DNA of 64,000 bases, from assembly GCA_964398055.1 (NCBI GenBank), contig CAYNLK010000026.1, positions 23,374 through 87,373 on the forward strand, written 5' to 3'. A program made the position numbers and the translations under genes. The notes under the pieces are model-generated. The model worked only from the letters and a program-made list of their open reading frames with translations, ran no database searches and had not been told where the DNA came from. Shown one piece after another: positions 41,870 through 49,763 of the stretch. This DNA comes from CAYNLK01 sp964398055 (lineage in GTDB: Bacteria > Chloroflexota > Anaerolineae > 4572-78 > J111). How positions within the stretch are numbered: position 1 is the stretch's first letter; every line of letters starts with the position of its first letter.

Positions 41870-42454
41870 TTAACTTTCCTGAACAGGTTGTTGGGCAACC
41901 AATTTGTCTAACAGAGCGTATAGTTCGGCTCGGCCGATCGGCCCGATTTGAACGTGGACGATATTGCCGGCCTGGTCGATGAAAAAAGTTTCCGGCACCC
42001 CGGTGATGGCGTAAGCCCGGGAAATCTTATCGCCGATATCGGGGCCGGAGGGATAGGTGATACCATATTTTTCCATATAGGCCAGCCCGGCGGTGTCAGT
42101 GTCCAGGTAATCAACGCCGATGAACATCACGCCCCGATTCTTATAATCCTGCCAGGCCTGCTCCAGCAGTTCGGCTTCCTTATAACATTCCACGCACCAA
42201 CTGGCCCAAAAGTTGACCACGACCACCTGGCCGCGCAAATCGGCCAGGGCAATTTCAGCCTGGTCAAACTGGTCAAACAAGGGCAGGCTAAATTCAGGCG
42301 CTTTTCGTCCTTGCAAGTCGGTTGACTCAACCTTTTGCAGGTTGACGGCCATCACGGCCACCAGCCCCAATAGCAGCACCAACCCCACCACCAGAATGAT
42401 TGTCTGGCCGGCGGTCGATCGCTTTGGCTTGGCTTGGGAGATAGTTTGTTCCAC
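41870..42454 (-). CDS. ResA/CcmG-type membrane thioredoxin
   Basis: A 194-residue protein with an N-terminal membrane anchor (TIILVVGLVLLLGLVAVMAV) and an external TlpA/ResA-type thioredoxin domain: active site NFWASWCVECYKEAELL, the family insert around VDYLDTDTAGLAYMEKYGITYP, and cis-Pro loop GVPETFFID. It reduces the CxxCH disulfide of apocytochromes using electrons from CcdA. The active site WCVEC (CxxC with Val-Glu) is typical for CcmG/ResA. It lies between ccmH and the CcmI-like gene. Confidence 0.93.
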   Translation of the reverse strand: MEQTISQAKPKRSTAGQTIILVVGLVLLLGLVAVMAVNLQKVESTDLQGRKAPEFSLPLFDQFDQAEIALADLRGQVVVVNFWASWCVECYKEAELLEQAWQDYKNRGVMFIGVDYLDTDTAGLAYMEKYGITYPSGPDIGDKISRAYAITGVPETFFIDQAGNIVHVQIGPIGRAELYALLDKLVAQQPVQES

Positions 42455-42467
42455 GGCGTACCTCTTC

Positions 42468-42983
42468 TTATTTCAGTCCTAAATCTTTTTCAACCTGACT
42501 CAGATAAGCGTCGGGTGGGGCGGGGGCAGTATCCGGCGAGGTCCGGGGCGCCGTATCCTCTGCTGACTCGACCTCAACCGGAGCCGCTGGCTGGCTGGCC
42601 CACTTTCGCATCGTATAAAACAACCAGCCTCCTCCGGCCAGCAACGCCAACACGGGTAAGAGCCACAGGATCAAGGTGAAGCCGCTCCGGGGCGGTTCCA
42701 GCAGCACCTGGGTGCCATAGCGAGTGGCAAAGTAGTCCAGTACTTCCTCCTTGGAATAACCTTCGTCTACCAGATCGCCGATTTTCTCGCGCCACTGCTC
42801 GCAAGTCAGGGTGCGGCAGTCGGCCAGATTGATACCGGTGCAGGTGGGGCAGTTGAGCTGTTCGGCAATATCGTTGATCCGGTCGTAATCAGGTTGGGGG
42901 TTCTGGGCCAGGGTCGGGCCGGTCACGGTTAAAAAAATGAGCGTAACAGCTGTCAAAAACAATATTCTAAATAGTTTTACCAT
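42468..42983 (-). CDS. ccmH: Cytochrome c maturation protein CcmH
   Basis: A 171-residue protein with a signal/anchor (ILFLTAVTLIFLTVTGPTLA), the CcmH redox motif LNCPTCTG (Cys45, Cys48), the family helix EEVLDYFATRYGTQVLLEPP, a membrane helix (LILWLLPVLALLAGGGWLFY) and a short tail. It resolves the mixed disulfide of apocytochrome for haem attachment. Two further cysteines (Cys56 and Cys61) follow the motif and are unusual. Upstream of it 42984-43243 holds a palindromic repeat; ccmF lies beyond. Confidence 0.92.
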   Translation of the reverse strand: MVKLFRILFLTAVTLIFLTVTGPTLAQNPQPDYDRINDIAEQLNCPTCTGINLADCRTLTCEQWREKIGDLVDEGYSKEEVLDYFATRYGTQVLLEPPRSGFTLILWLLPVLALLAGGGWLFYTMRKWASQPAAPVEVESAEDTAPRTSPDTAPAPPDAYLSQVEKDLGLK

Positions 42984-43042
42984 TGCTTAACTTTATCTTT
43001 CTATTAGGTTCTGTTGACATTTGCCAATATCATCCTGGCATA

Positions 43043-43139
43043 TGTCATTTCGAGCGACGACAGGAGCGAGAAATCCCCGACAAGGTTGCTTGCAAGACAC
43101 CGTTTTAGGGATTTCTCCTGGCTGCGCTCGTCGATGACA
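43043..43139. repeat. Long imperfect palindromic repeat between ccmF and ccmH
   Basis: TGTCATTTCGAGCGACGACA on the left and its near complement ending TCGTCGATGACA on the right; inner arms GAAATCCC and GGGATTTC. The core GCTTGCAAG..C.CGTTTTAGGGA resembles the element at 63889-64000. Could form a strong mRNA hairpin between the two genes. Confidence 0.8.
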
Positions 43140-43243
43140 ATCGATCTGCCAGGTTCACAACCTATTGTATATCAGTCGCTTTATCATACTAATGACATGA
43201 AAGCCGAAATGTCAACTCGCCCTAATTCCTGCAATGTCACACC

Positions 43244-45262
43244 TTACTTGGCCGGCGCGGCCGCGCCCGGCGCTCTGGCCTGGACGGTGACCTCTTCGCG
43301 CCGTTCCTTGGGCGTGGGCCAGGCGGCCACAATTGTGCCCAGGATGAAGACAAAGCCGCCAATCCACAACCAGTTGACCAGCGGATTGATGTAAGCCTTG
43401 AAGGTGGCCGTCTCGCCCGTCCCTTCCCAACCGGCCAGAATGACGTACAAATCGTCGGCCAGGGTGCTGCGCTTGTCGGGAATGGTCATCGGCTGCTGCT
43501 GCACCACAAAGTATTCCCGCGTGGGGATGAGCGAACCGGCCGGCCGGCCATTGTAGGTAACGCTGAGCACGGCTTCGGTGATGATGCGGTCGTCTGGGCT
43601 GGCGCCGTCGCGCAAACCGTGATAAGTCAGCTCATACGCGCCGATAACATCGCTGGAGATGGCCATACTCTCACCGATGGCCAGGTTGCGCTGGGTTTCC
43701 ACCTGGTAGTAACGGCTGCCAACCACGCCGATAGCCACCAGAATCACGCCCATATGGATCAAGTAACCGCCATAGCGGCGATGATTCCGGCCAACCAGTC
43801 GCCAGAGGGCCACCGGATAGCTTTCGCCGCGGCTGCGGCGGCGGGCGCTCACCCCCCGCCAATATTCAATCAGCGTGGCCGCCAGGGTAAAGGCGCAAAA
43901 ACCAAAACCCAACAACGCCCCAAATACCTGGATGCCAACCCCAAAATAGAGCAGGGCAATCACAGCTAAGCCAAAGGCCGCCGGCCACAGCAGCGAGTCG
44001 CCAATTCTCTTCAGCGTGGCCTGCCGCCAGGGCACCAGCGGCGCTACCCCCATTAACACAATTAGGGCTGCCCACAGCGGCGCGGTCGACTTCTCAAAGA
44101 AGGGCGGCCCGACCACGATCTTCTCACCGACAATGGCTTCGGAAAAGAGGGGGAAATGCGTGCCCCACCAGACCACAACGGCCAGGCCAATGAAGATCAG
44201 GTTGTTCAACAGGAACATCGACTCCCGTGAGAACCAGGAGTCAAGCTCATTCTCCGAGTGGAGATCGTTCCAGCGAGTCACAAAGAGATAAAAGGAGCCT
44301 ACAAACATCAGCCCGATGAAACCCAGGAAGAGCGGGCCAATGGCGCTTTGGGCAAAACTGTGGACCGACGAAATTACCCCCGAACGGGTTAGAAACGTCC
44401 CTTCGATGACCAGGGAGAAGGTCAGAATAATCAAGGCCATGTTCCAGCGTTTGAGCATGCCCCGGTTCTCCTGCATCATCACCGAGTGCAGGAACGGCGT
44501 GCCAACCAGCCAGGGAATGAGCGAGGCATTTTCAACCGGGTCCCAACCCCAGTAGCCGCCCCAACCCAACACATCGTAGGCCCACCAACCGCCCAACAGC
44601 AAGCCCAGGCTGAGGAACAGCCAGGCAGTCAACGTCCAACGGCGGGTGGTGCGGATCCACAAGTCGCCGGTTTGGCGGGTGATCAGGGCGGCAATGGCAA
44701 AGGCATAGGGAACGACAAAAGAGACGAAACCGATGTAGAGCACCGGTGGATGAATGATCATGCCAAAATGGCGCAGCAGCGGATTAAGGCCGGTGCCATC
44801 GGCAGGAAAGACAGGCAGTTGTTGAAAAGGGTTGGCCACAAAGACAACCAGGCCGATAAAGAAAGCCACCGTCACCTGGGTCACCATAATCACGTAGGGC
44901 ATCATCAGCCGCATCGAGCCCCACTTTCTGATCAGGACCAAAGCCGCAAAAATTGACATCAGCCACGACCAGAACAGCAGCGAGCCATCCTGGCCGCCCC
45001 ACAGCGCCGTTACCCGGTAAAACAGCGGCGCCGCCCGGTTGCTGACTTCGTACACATATTTGGTTTGATAATGGCCGGTAATCAGGAGATATTCGATGAT
45101 GATGATGGCCAGGGTGAGGAAACCGGTCACCCCAAAGGCGGCGTTGCGGGCGCTGACCACCAGCTCCGGCACCCGCCGCTGCGCCCCAACCACGGCGATA
45201 ACAGCGGCGTAAAGGGCCAAAACAAAGGCCAGGGTAATGGCTACGTATCCAACATGCGGCAT
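43244..45262 (-). CDS. ccmF: Cytochrome c haem lyase CcmF
   Basis: A 672-residue polytopic protein that carries out haem attachment to apocytochrome c. The WWD haem-handling motif is GYWGWDPVENASLIPWL near residue 230, with haem-ligand His candidates in MIIHPPVLYIGF and LHSVMMQE. N-terminal NAAFGVTGFLTLA and GGQDGSLLFWSW are family-typical. About fifteen hydrophobic segments and a C-terminal external loop are visible. It is preceded by ccmE (69 bases) and followed by ccmH after a palindromic repeat. Confidence 0.96.
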   Translation of the reverse strand: MPHVGYVAITLAFVLALYAAVIAVVGAQRRVPELVVSARNAAFGVTGFLTLAIIIIEYLLITGHYQTKYVYEVSNRAAPLFYRVTALWGGQDGSLLFWSWLMSIFAALVLIRKWGSMRLMMPYVIMVTQVTVAFFIGLVVFVANPFQQLPVFPADGTGLNPLLRHFGMIIHPPVLYIGFVSFVVPYAFAIAALITRQTGDLWIRTTRRWTLTAWLFLSLGLLLGGWWAYDVLGWGGYWGWDPVENASLIPWLVGTPFLHSVMMQENRGMLKRWNMALIILTFSLVIEGTFLTRSGVISSVHSFAQSAIGPLFLGFIGLMFVGSFYLFVTRWNDLHSENELDSWFSRESMFLLNNLIFIGLAVVVWWGTHFPLFSEAIVGEKIVVGPPFFEKSTAPLWAALIVLMGVAPLVPWRQATLKRIGDSLLWPAAFGLAVIALLYFGVGIQVFGALLGFGFCAFTLAATLIEYWRGVSARRRSRGESYPVALWRLVGRNHRRYGGYLIHMGVILVAIGVVGSRYYQVETQRNLAIGESMAISSDVIGAYELTYHGLRDGASPDDRIITEAVLSVTYNGRPAGSLIPTREYFVVQQQPMTIPDKRSTLADDLYVILAGWEGTGETATFKAYINPLVNWLWIGGFVFILGTIVAAWPTPKERREEVTVQARAPGAAAPAK

Positions 45263-45302
45263 AATTCCCCCCTGAGGTGTGAATCGAACTTAACTACAAC
45301 CC

Positions 45303-45336
45303 ACTAACTAACCAACCAACTAACTAACTAACTACC
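45303..45336. repeat. Four-base microsatellite between ccmE and ccmF
   Basis: A run of CTAA/CCAA tetranucleotides ending at the ccmE stop. It fills most of the 69-bp gap upstream of ccmF and could vary in length. Confidence 0.75.
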
Positions 45337-45799
45337 TGACCGCTTCCACCTGAACTTCCTCAATCGTGCCCTCTTCGTAGCGGCTGGGACATTTGAGCAT
45401 GAGCGATTGGGCCGTGAATAGTTGCCCATCGTATTTGCCCTCTAAAATTGCTTCAGCTCCCTCGCGCATCTGGTCGGGCTTGGGGCCGTTGAAGACAACC
45501 GGCAGACGCTCGCCGGTGGCGCTGGTTACATCAAATTTAAGGATCAAATCACGATTGTTGAAATCAATTGTGTTCGCATCAACCTGACCGGACACCCGTA
45601 CCGTCCGATTCTCAATCGCCGGACCTTTGGCATACAGCTCGTCGACGGTCAAAAAGTAAGCGGCGCTACTTTGAATGCCGTTGTAGATCAGATAGACAAT
45701 AGCCAGAGCAATGACCACGCCGCCGACAACAAATTTGGTCTTTTTGTTGGCCGCCCGGCCGGCTACTTGCACAGACGGGACAGTGGTTGATTGAGCCAT
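45332..45799 (-). CDS. ccmE: Haem chaperone CcmE, cysteine (CxxxY) variant
   Basis: A 155-residue protein with an N-terminal membrane helix (FVVGGVVIALAIVYLIYNGI) and an OB-fold domain (NRTVRVSGQVDANTI, LPVVFNGPKPDQMREGAEAILEGKY). Classical CcmE binds haem covalently through a His in HxxxY near the C-terminus. Here the position reads KCPSRYEE, so the ligand would be Cys137 with Tyr141. This CxxxY form is known from some anaerobes and archaea. The usual flexible C-terminal tail is short (about 14 residues). It carries haem from CcmABCD to CcmF, both encoded downstream. Confidence 0.93.
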   Translation of the reverse strand: MAQSTTVPSVQVAGRAANKKTKFVVGGVVIALAIVYLIYNGIQSSAAYFLTVDELYAKGPAIENRTVRVSGQVDANTIDFNNRDLILKFDVTSATGERLPVVFNGPKPDQMREGAEAILEGKYDGQLFTAQSLMLKCPSRYEEGTIEEVQVEAVR

Positions 45800-45922
45800 A
45801 AAATTGATCCTTTCCCAAATGGATTTCGAACTTGGATTTGGAGCTTAATAAAAAACCCGCAGAGATTATAACACCGGCTAGAGCCGGGGTCAACCGAGTT
45901 CCTGCTCAAACGGCAGGCGATC

Positions 45923-47140
45923 TCAGGCCGCCATAGCCGGAGCGGGCTGTTCGTTCAAGCGAACCTCCAATTCGGCTTGAAACGGAAATGAGCCTGGCTC
46001 ATAGGTGCAGAACGGTTCCTCGGCCAGGGGGTCACCGGTGAGAGCGTAGGCCCGCGAGCGAGAGCCGCCACAAACGCCTACAAACTCGCACAGGCCGCAG
46101 CGACCCTCGTATTGGCCGGGGTCGCGCAAGGCATTGAAAAGCGGGGCTTCCCGGTAGATCTCAACCAGGGATTTTTCCCGCACGTTGCCCACGCTGACCG
46201 GCATAAAGCCGCTGGGGAAAACCTCACCGCGCCGCGACACAAACACAAAGCCGTTGCCGGCATTGATGTGCATGGGGGTGCGGTGGATGGTCTCTTTGGG
46301 TTCCACCCCATGTTCGGCCACTATTTTTTCCAGGGCCGCCCGCAACTCGAAATAGATCGGGTGCAGGTCAAAATAATCCTCAACCTTCAGCCCTTTCTCA
46401 TCCAGAATGGCCCGCTGCAAGACCACCCGCTTGTAATGGTGACCCTCGGTGGTTTTGGCGCTGATATATTTGGAACAGTCGTACAGGAAATGCATCACTG
46501 CCTCATACTCGGCCGGGGAGATTTCATCCTCGGCTTTGCCCCGGCCGGTCGGCACCAGAAAGAAAAGACTCCAGGTCATGGCCCCGTATGCCAGCACCAG
46601 GCGGAAAATCTCCGGCAAATCCTCCAGATTGTAACGGGTGACAGTGGTATTGAGCTGCAACTTCAAACCGATCCGCTGGGCGGTTTGCCAGCCGTTGGTT
46701 GTCAGGGCAAAAGAGCCGGGCACCTGGCGAAAGTCGTCGTGACGCTCCGGGGTAGAGCCATCGATACTAAGTGAGATGGCCTTGGCCCCATTCTCTTTGA
46801 CCCGGCGCAGATTCGCCTCGTTGAGCAGCGGCGTACCGGAGGGCGACACGGCCATGGCCAGCCCCAACTCATTGCCGTAAGCCAGCAAATCGAACAGGTC
46901 CTTGCGTTTGAACGGGTCGCCACCGGTAAAGATGAAGATAGGTCGCGGCCGGCCAAAGCTTTCCACCTGTTCCAACAGGCGTTTGGCCTCCTCAAAGCTC
47001 AGCGACAACGGATCATTTTCAGGAATGGCCTCGGCCCGGCAGTGGCGGCAGGCCAGGTCGCAAGCGTTGGTGGTTTCCCAGATGATCATAAACGGTCGAT
47101 CGTTCAGATCATACTTGGGTTGGCGGATTAACTTGTGCAT
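45923..47140 (-). CDS. Radical SAM/SPASM protein, AhbD/NirJ-like
   Basis: A 405-residue enzyme with cluster motif CDLACRHCRAEA (about 27-36), FIFTGGDPFKRKD, a SLSIDGSTPERHD substrate-pocket motif, and a C-terminal Cys-rich domain CGLCEFVGVCGGSRSRAYALTGD followed by FCTYEP. The C-terminal pattern is close to AhbD (Fe-coproporphyrin III to haem b) and NirJ. Other members of this group modify peptides. Next to the cytochrome c assembly genes, a haem-related role is attractive but unproven; no other ahb genes are in view. It lies 123 bases upstream of ccmE on the same strand. Confidence 0.82.
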   Translation of the reverse strand: MHKLIRQPKYDLNDRPFMIIWETTNACDLACRHCRAEAIPENDPLSLSFEEAKRLLEQVESFGRPRPIFIFTGGDPFKRKDLFDLLAYGNELGLAMAVSPSGTPLLNEANLRRVKENGAKAISLSIDGSTPERHDDFRQVPGSFALTTNGWQTAQRIGLKLQLNTTVTRYNLEDLPEIFRLVLAYGAMTWSLFFLVPTGRGKAEDEISPAEYEAVMHFLYDCSKYISAKTTEGHHYKRVVLQRAILDEKGLKVEDYFDLHPIYFELRAALEKIVAEHGVEPKETIHRTPMHINAGNGFVFVSRRGEVFPSGFMPVSVGNVREKSLVEIYREAPLFNALRDPGQYEGRCGLCEFVGVCGGSRSRAYALTGDPLAEEPFCTYEPGSFPFQAELEVRLNEQPAPAMAA

Positions 47141-47162
47141 TTGGATTCCCCCCTCATCACAG

Positions 47163-47284
47163 TCTTAAGCGGTTGAAACCGCTCCTACTGGGCTAAAGCC
47201 AATCATCCACCTGCGTAGACGGGCTACTTTTGCCCGAAGGGGACATAGGCGGACATTTCGGCTGAAAGCCCTGCAAAAGCGACT
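47163..47284. repeat. Dispersed palindrome-rich repeat upstream of the AhbD-like gene
   Basis: Contains AGCGGTTGAAACCGCT (arms of seven bases), GGGCTAAAGCC, and CGGGCTACTTTTGCCCG, a series of small hairpins typical of intergenic mosaic repeats. No coding potential seen. Confidence 0.6.
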
Positions 47285-47633
47285 CAGTCACGCTGGCTGA
47301 GTAGTTACTATCATATTATTATAGACTGATCGGCCAACCTTGTTAAGTGACAATCATCCTGCCTTACTTATAACAAATGTCACTAATCATCAGCAACCTC
47401 GAATGATTTTGGTCATATCGTTCTATTTTTCACAAATCGTTACGGCAACTAATTCTTAATATTACCGCAAAGAGATTAATGATTAATTAAACTCAATTGA
47501 CGAGATGTATAATCTGTAGCATACTCAAGCCCTAAGTTCCACCTTATCGGGCCGCAGCCTCAGTCGCCGTCGCGCAACGACTGCACCGGCTCGGGCGCCG
47601 CCGTCAGGTCACCGGGTAAGCAATGGAGTAAGA
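47285..47633. promoter_or_regulatory. Divergent intergenic region with a spaced inverted repeat
   Basis: A+T-rich region between the AhbD-like gene and the receiver-kinase gene. AGTGACA (47346-47352) and TGTCACT (47378-47384) form perfect 7-bp arms 25 bases apart and may be an operator pair. TATAAT at 47508-47513 could be a -10 for the rightward gene, but no good -35 is present. Nothing else could be supported. Confidence 0.35.
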
Positions 47634-48872
47634 TTGAAAATGGAGCAGCAATATCTTGATGGATCGGGACCGGTTGAGCCAACGCAACAGAGCCACCCCA
47701 ATAGTTTGATAGGGCCGAAATCCCTGGAATATATTGTCATCTTGATCGTGGCGCCCCCCAGCAGCAAATTGGATTTGTTGTTTGATTACCTCAAGGGCTT
47801 TGGCTACCGGGTGATGGGGGTCAACGACGGCGAAAACGCCCTGGCTATGCTGGAGTATGTCAAACCCGACATCATCCTGCTGGATGTCAAGCTGCCCGGC
47901 ATCGACGGCTTTGAAACCTGCCGCCGGCTGAAAGCCAGAGAAGCCACCCGGAATATTCCCCTCATCTTTATCACCGATCAAACCAACACCGTCCACAAAG
48001 TCCGCGGCTTTGCTCTGGGCGCGGTGGATTACGTCACCAAACCGCTTCAGTCCGAAGAGGTGTTGGTGCGGGTCAAAACGCACCTGACCATCCAGAGCTT
48101 GCAACTGGCCCTGGCCGAGCAAAACGTTCGTCTCCAGGCCGAGATTGTTGAGAAGGAGCGGCTGATCCGAGAACTGGATGCCTTTGCCCACACCGTGGCC
48201 CACGACCTTAAAAATCCGGTCGGGGTGACTGTTAGTTATGGCCAGTTTTTGAAAAAATATCGGGATAAATTAACCCCAGCCGAGTTGGAGCAATATCTGG
48301 ACAATATCACCTGGAACGGCTATAAGATGAGCAACATCATCGACGAGTTAATGCTGCTGGCCAGCATCCGTAAAGAAGAGGTAAGGCCGGAACCGCTGAA
48401 TATGGCCGAGATTATCGAAGAAGTGCAGAACCGCCTGGGTTTTTTGCTCAGGGAATATGAGGCCGATATCATTGTGCCGGAGGCGTCGACCTGGCCCAAA
48501 GCCTGGGGCTATGGCCCGTGGATCGAGGAGGTCTGGACCAACTATCTCAGTAATGCTCTCAAATATGGTGGCCGCCCACCCCGGGTTGAACTGGGGGCAA
48601 CCGTGCAGGACGAGCAGGTCCAATTTTGGGTTAAAGATAACGGCGATGGCCTGACGCCGGCAGAGCAAAAGAATTTGTTCATCCCTTTTTCCCGGATGAG
48701 CCAGGTTAAAACCGAAGGACATGGCCTGGGGCTGTCGATTGTGCAGCGGATTATGACCAAATTGGGCGGCTCGGTCGGGGTTGAGAGTACCGGCGTCGCC
48801 GGGGAGGGGAGTGTGTTTAGCTTTTATCTGCCTCGCGTAGTTGGAACTCATCCGCCGGTAAGGGCGGGATAG
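47634..48872 (+). CDS. Receiver-histidine kinase protein with a degenerate receiver
   Basis: A 412-residue soluble protein: receiver-like domain (about 33-150) followed by a coiled linker, HisKA (DAFAHTVAHDLKNPVGV) and HATPase (NYLSNALKYGGRP, DNGDGLTPAEQ, GHGLGLSIVQRIM). The phospho-acceptor Asp84 (IILLDVKLPGIDG) and Lys in VTKPL are kept, but the acidic pair that binds Mg2+ after strand 1 is replaced (ILIVAPPSSKL instead of the usual VDDE), so phosphorylation of this receiver is doubtful. Translation starts at a TTG (GGAG five bases before) or at an ATG two codons later. No partner gene is adjacent. Confidence 0.85.
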   Translation: MKMEQQYLDGSGPVEPTQQSHPNSLIGPKSLEYIVILIVAPPSSKLDLLFDYLKGFGYRVMGVNDGENALAMLEYVKPDIILLDVKLPGIDGFETCRRLKAREATRNIPLIFITDQTNTVHKVRGFALGAVDYVTKPLQSEEVLVRVKTHLTIQSLQLALAEQNVRLQAEIVEKERLIRELDAFAHTVAHDLKNPVGVTVSYGQFLKKYRDKLTPAELEQYLDNITWNGYKMSNIIDELMLLASIRKEEVRPEPLNMAEIIEEVQNRLGFLLREYEADIIVPEASTWPKAWGYGPWIEEVWTNYLSNALKYGGRPPRVELGATVQDEQVQFWVKDNGDGLTPAEQKNLFIPFSRMSQVKTEGHGLGLSIVQRIMTKLGGSVGVESTGVAGEGSVFSFYLPRVVGTHPPVRAG

Positions 48873-48873
48873 G

Positions 48874-49755
48874 CTACTTCTCCGCCACATACACCACCCA
48901 CTCCGCGGCGTCATACAGCGGTAGACCATCCCAGGCTGGATAAATCTCAACCTGCCGAAAGCCGGCTTGCTGCAACATTTGGCTCATCTCTACGGTCGAG
49001 TAGGTCTGGTCGCACAGCACAATCTCGTTCAACTCGCCCGTCTCCAGGTGGACAATATGGTAACGCTCCAGCGACATTTTTTCCGCCTCATCCCAGCAAC
49101 GCTCCCCCAGATGTAGAAACGGGGCGTCGCCCCACAAGCCGGTGTCGTCGGTGAACCACCAACTGCTGTCGCTTTTGTCAACCCGTTCCTGATCGAGCAA
49201 CTCCAGTGCCAACCGCCCCCCCGGGCGCAGCGACTCGGCAATGCGGCTGAGCAGGGTCCGGGCCTCGGTTTTGGGGAAAACAGCCAATTGGCCGTAAAGG
49301 AAAATGGCGGCGTCAAAGCCGGCCCCCTGAAAGTTGGCCCCAATCTGGCGGACATCCTGCTCGACAAACTCACAGCGGGCGGCCACCCCCTCACTCCGGG
49401 CCAGGTCGCGGGCATAGGCAACAGCCGCCGGGCTAAAGTCGAGTCCGGTTACCCGGCAACCCCGCCGGGCCAACTCAACGGCGTACAGGCCCGGCCCGCA
49501 GGTCACATCGAAAAGATGGTCCCCCGGCTGCAATTCCAGCCGCTCCCACAGCCAATCGAGCTGGAGTTTGCGCTCGGCGGCCTGGCGGGAGGCCGCGCCG
49601 TGGACGTCGTTCAAATGCTCCCGCAACATGCGCTCGGAAAAAGCCGGCTCCTGCCAGGGCAAATTACCCCCATGCGCCCACGGTTCGGGCCGGTTGGGGC
49701 GGCGATAGATTTTCCACAAGGCTGCGGCCAGGGCGCGGTTAGGATCGTAAGTCAT
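48874..49755 (-). CDS. Class I SAM-dependent methyltransferase
   Basis: A 293-residue cytoplasmic methyltransferase. Motif I is LFDVTCGPGLYAVELARRG, motif II VTGLDFSPAAVAYA, and motif IV QGAGFDAAIFLYGQLAVFPK; a C-terminal domain (RYHIVHLETGELNEIVL, CDQTYSTVEMSQMLQQAGF) matches small-molecule methyltransferases of the UbiE/UbiG-like superfamily. It begins eight bases after the DUF3179 gene on the same strand and is probably cotranscribed with it. The substrate cannot be read from sequence. Confidence 0.85.
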   Translation of the reverse strand: MTYDPNRALAAALWKIYRRPNRPEPWAHGGNLPWQEPAFSERMLREHLNDVHGAASRQAAERKLQLDWLWERLELQPGDHLFDVTCGPGLYAVELARRGCRVTGLDFSPAAVAYARDLARSEGVAARCEFVEQDVRQIGANFQGAGFDAAIFLYGQLAVFPKTEARTLLSRIAESLRPGGRLALELLDQERVDKSDSSWWFTDDTGLWGDAPFLHLGERCWDEAEKMSLERYHIVHLETGELNEIVLCDQTYSTVEMSQMLQQAGFRQVEIYPAWDGLPLYDAAEWVVYVAEK

Positions 49756-49763
49756 TTATTATT

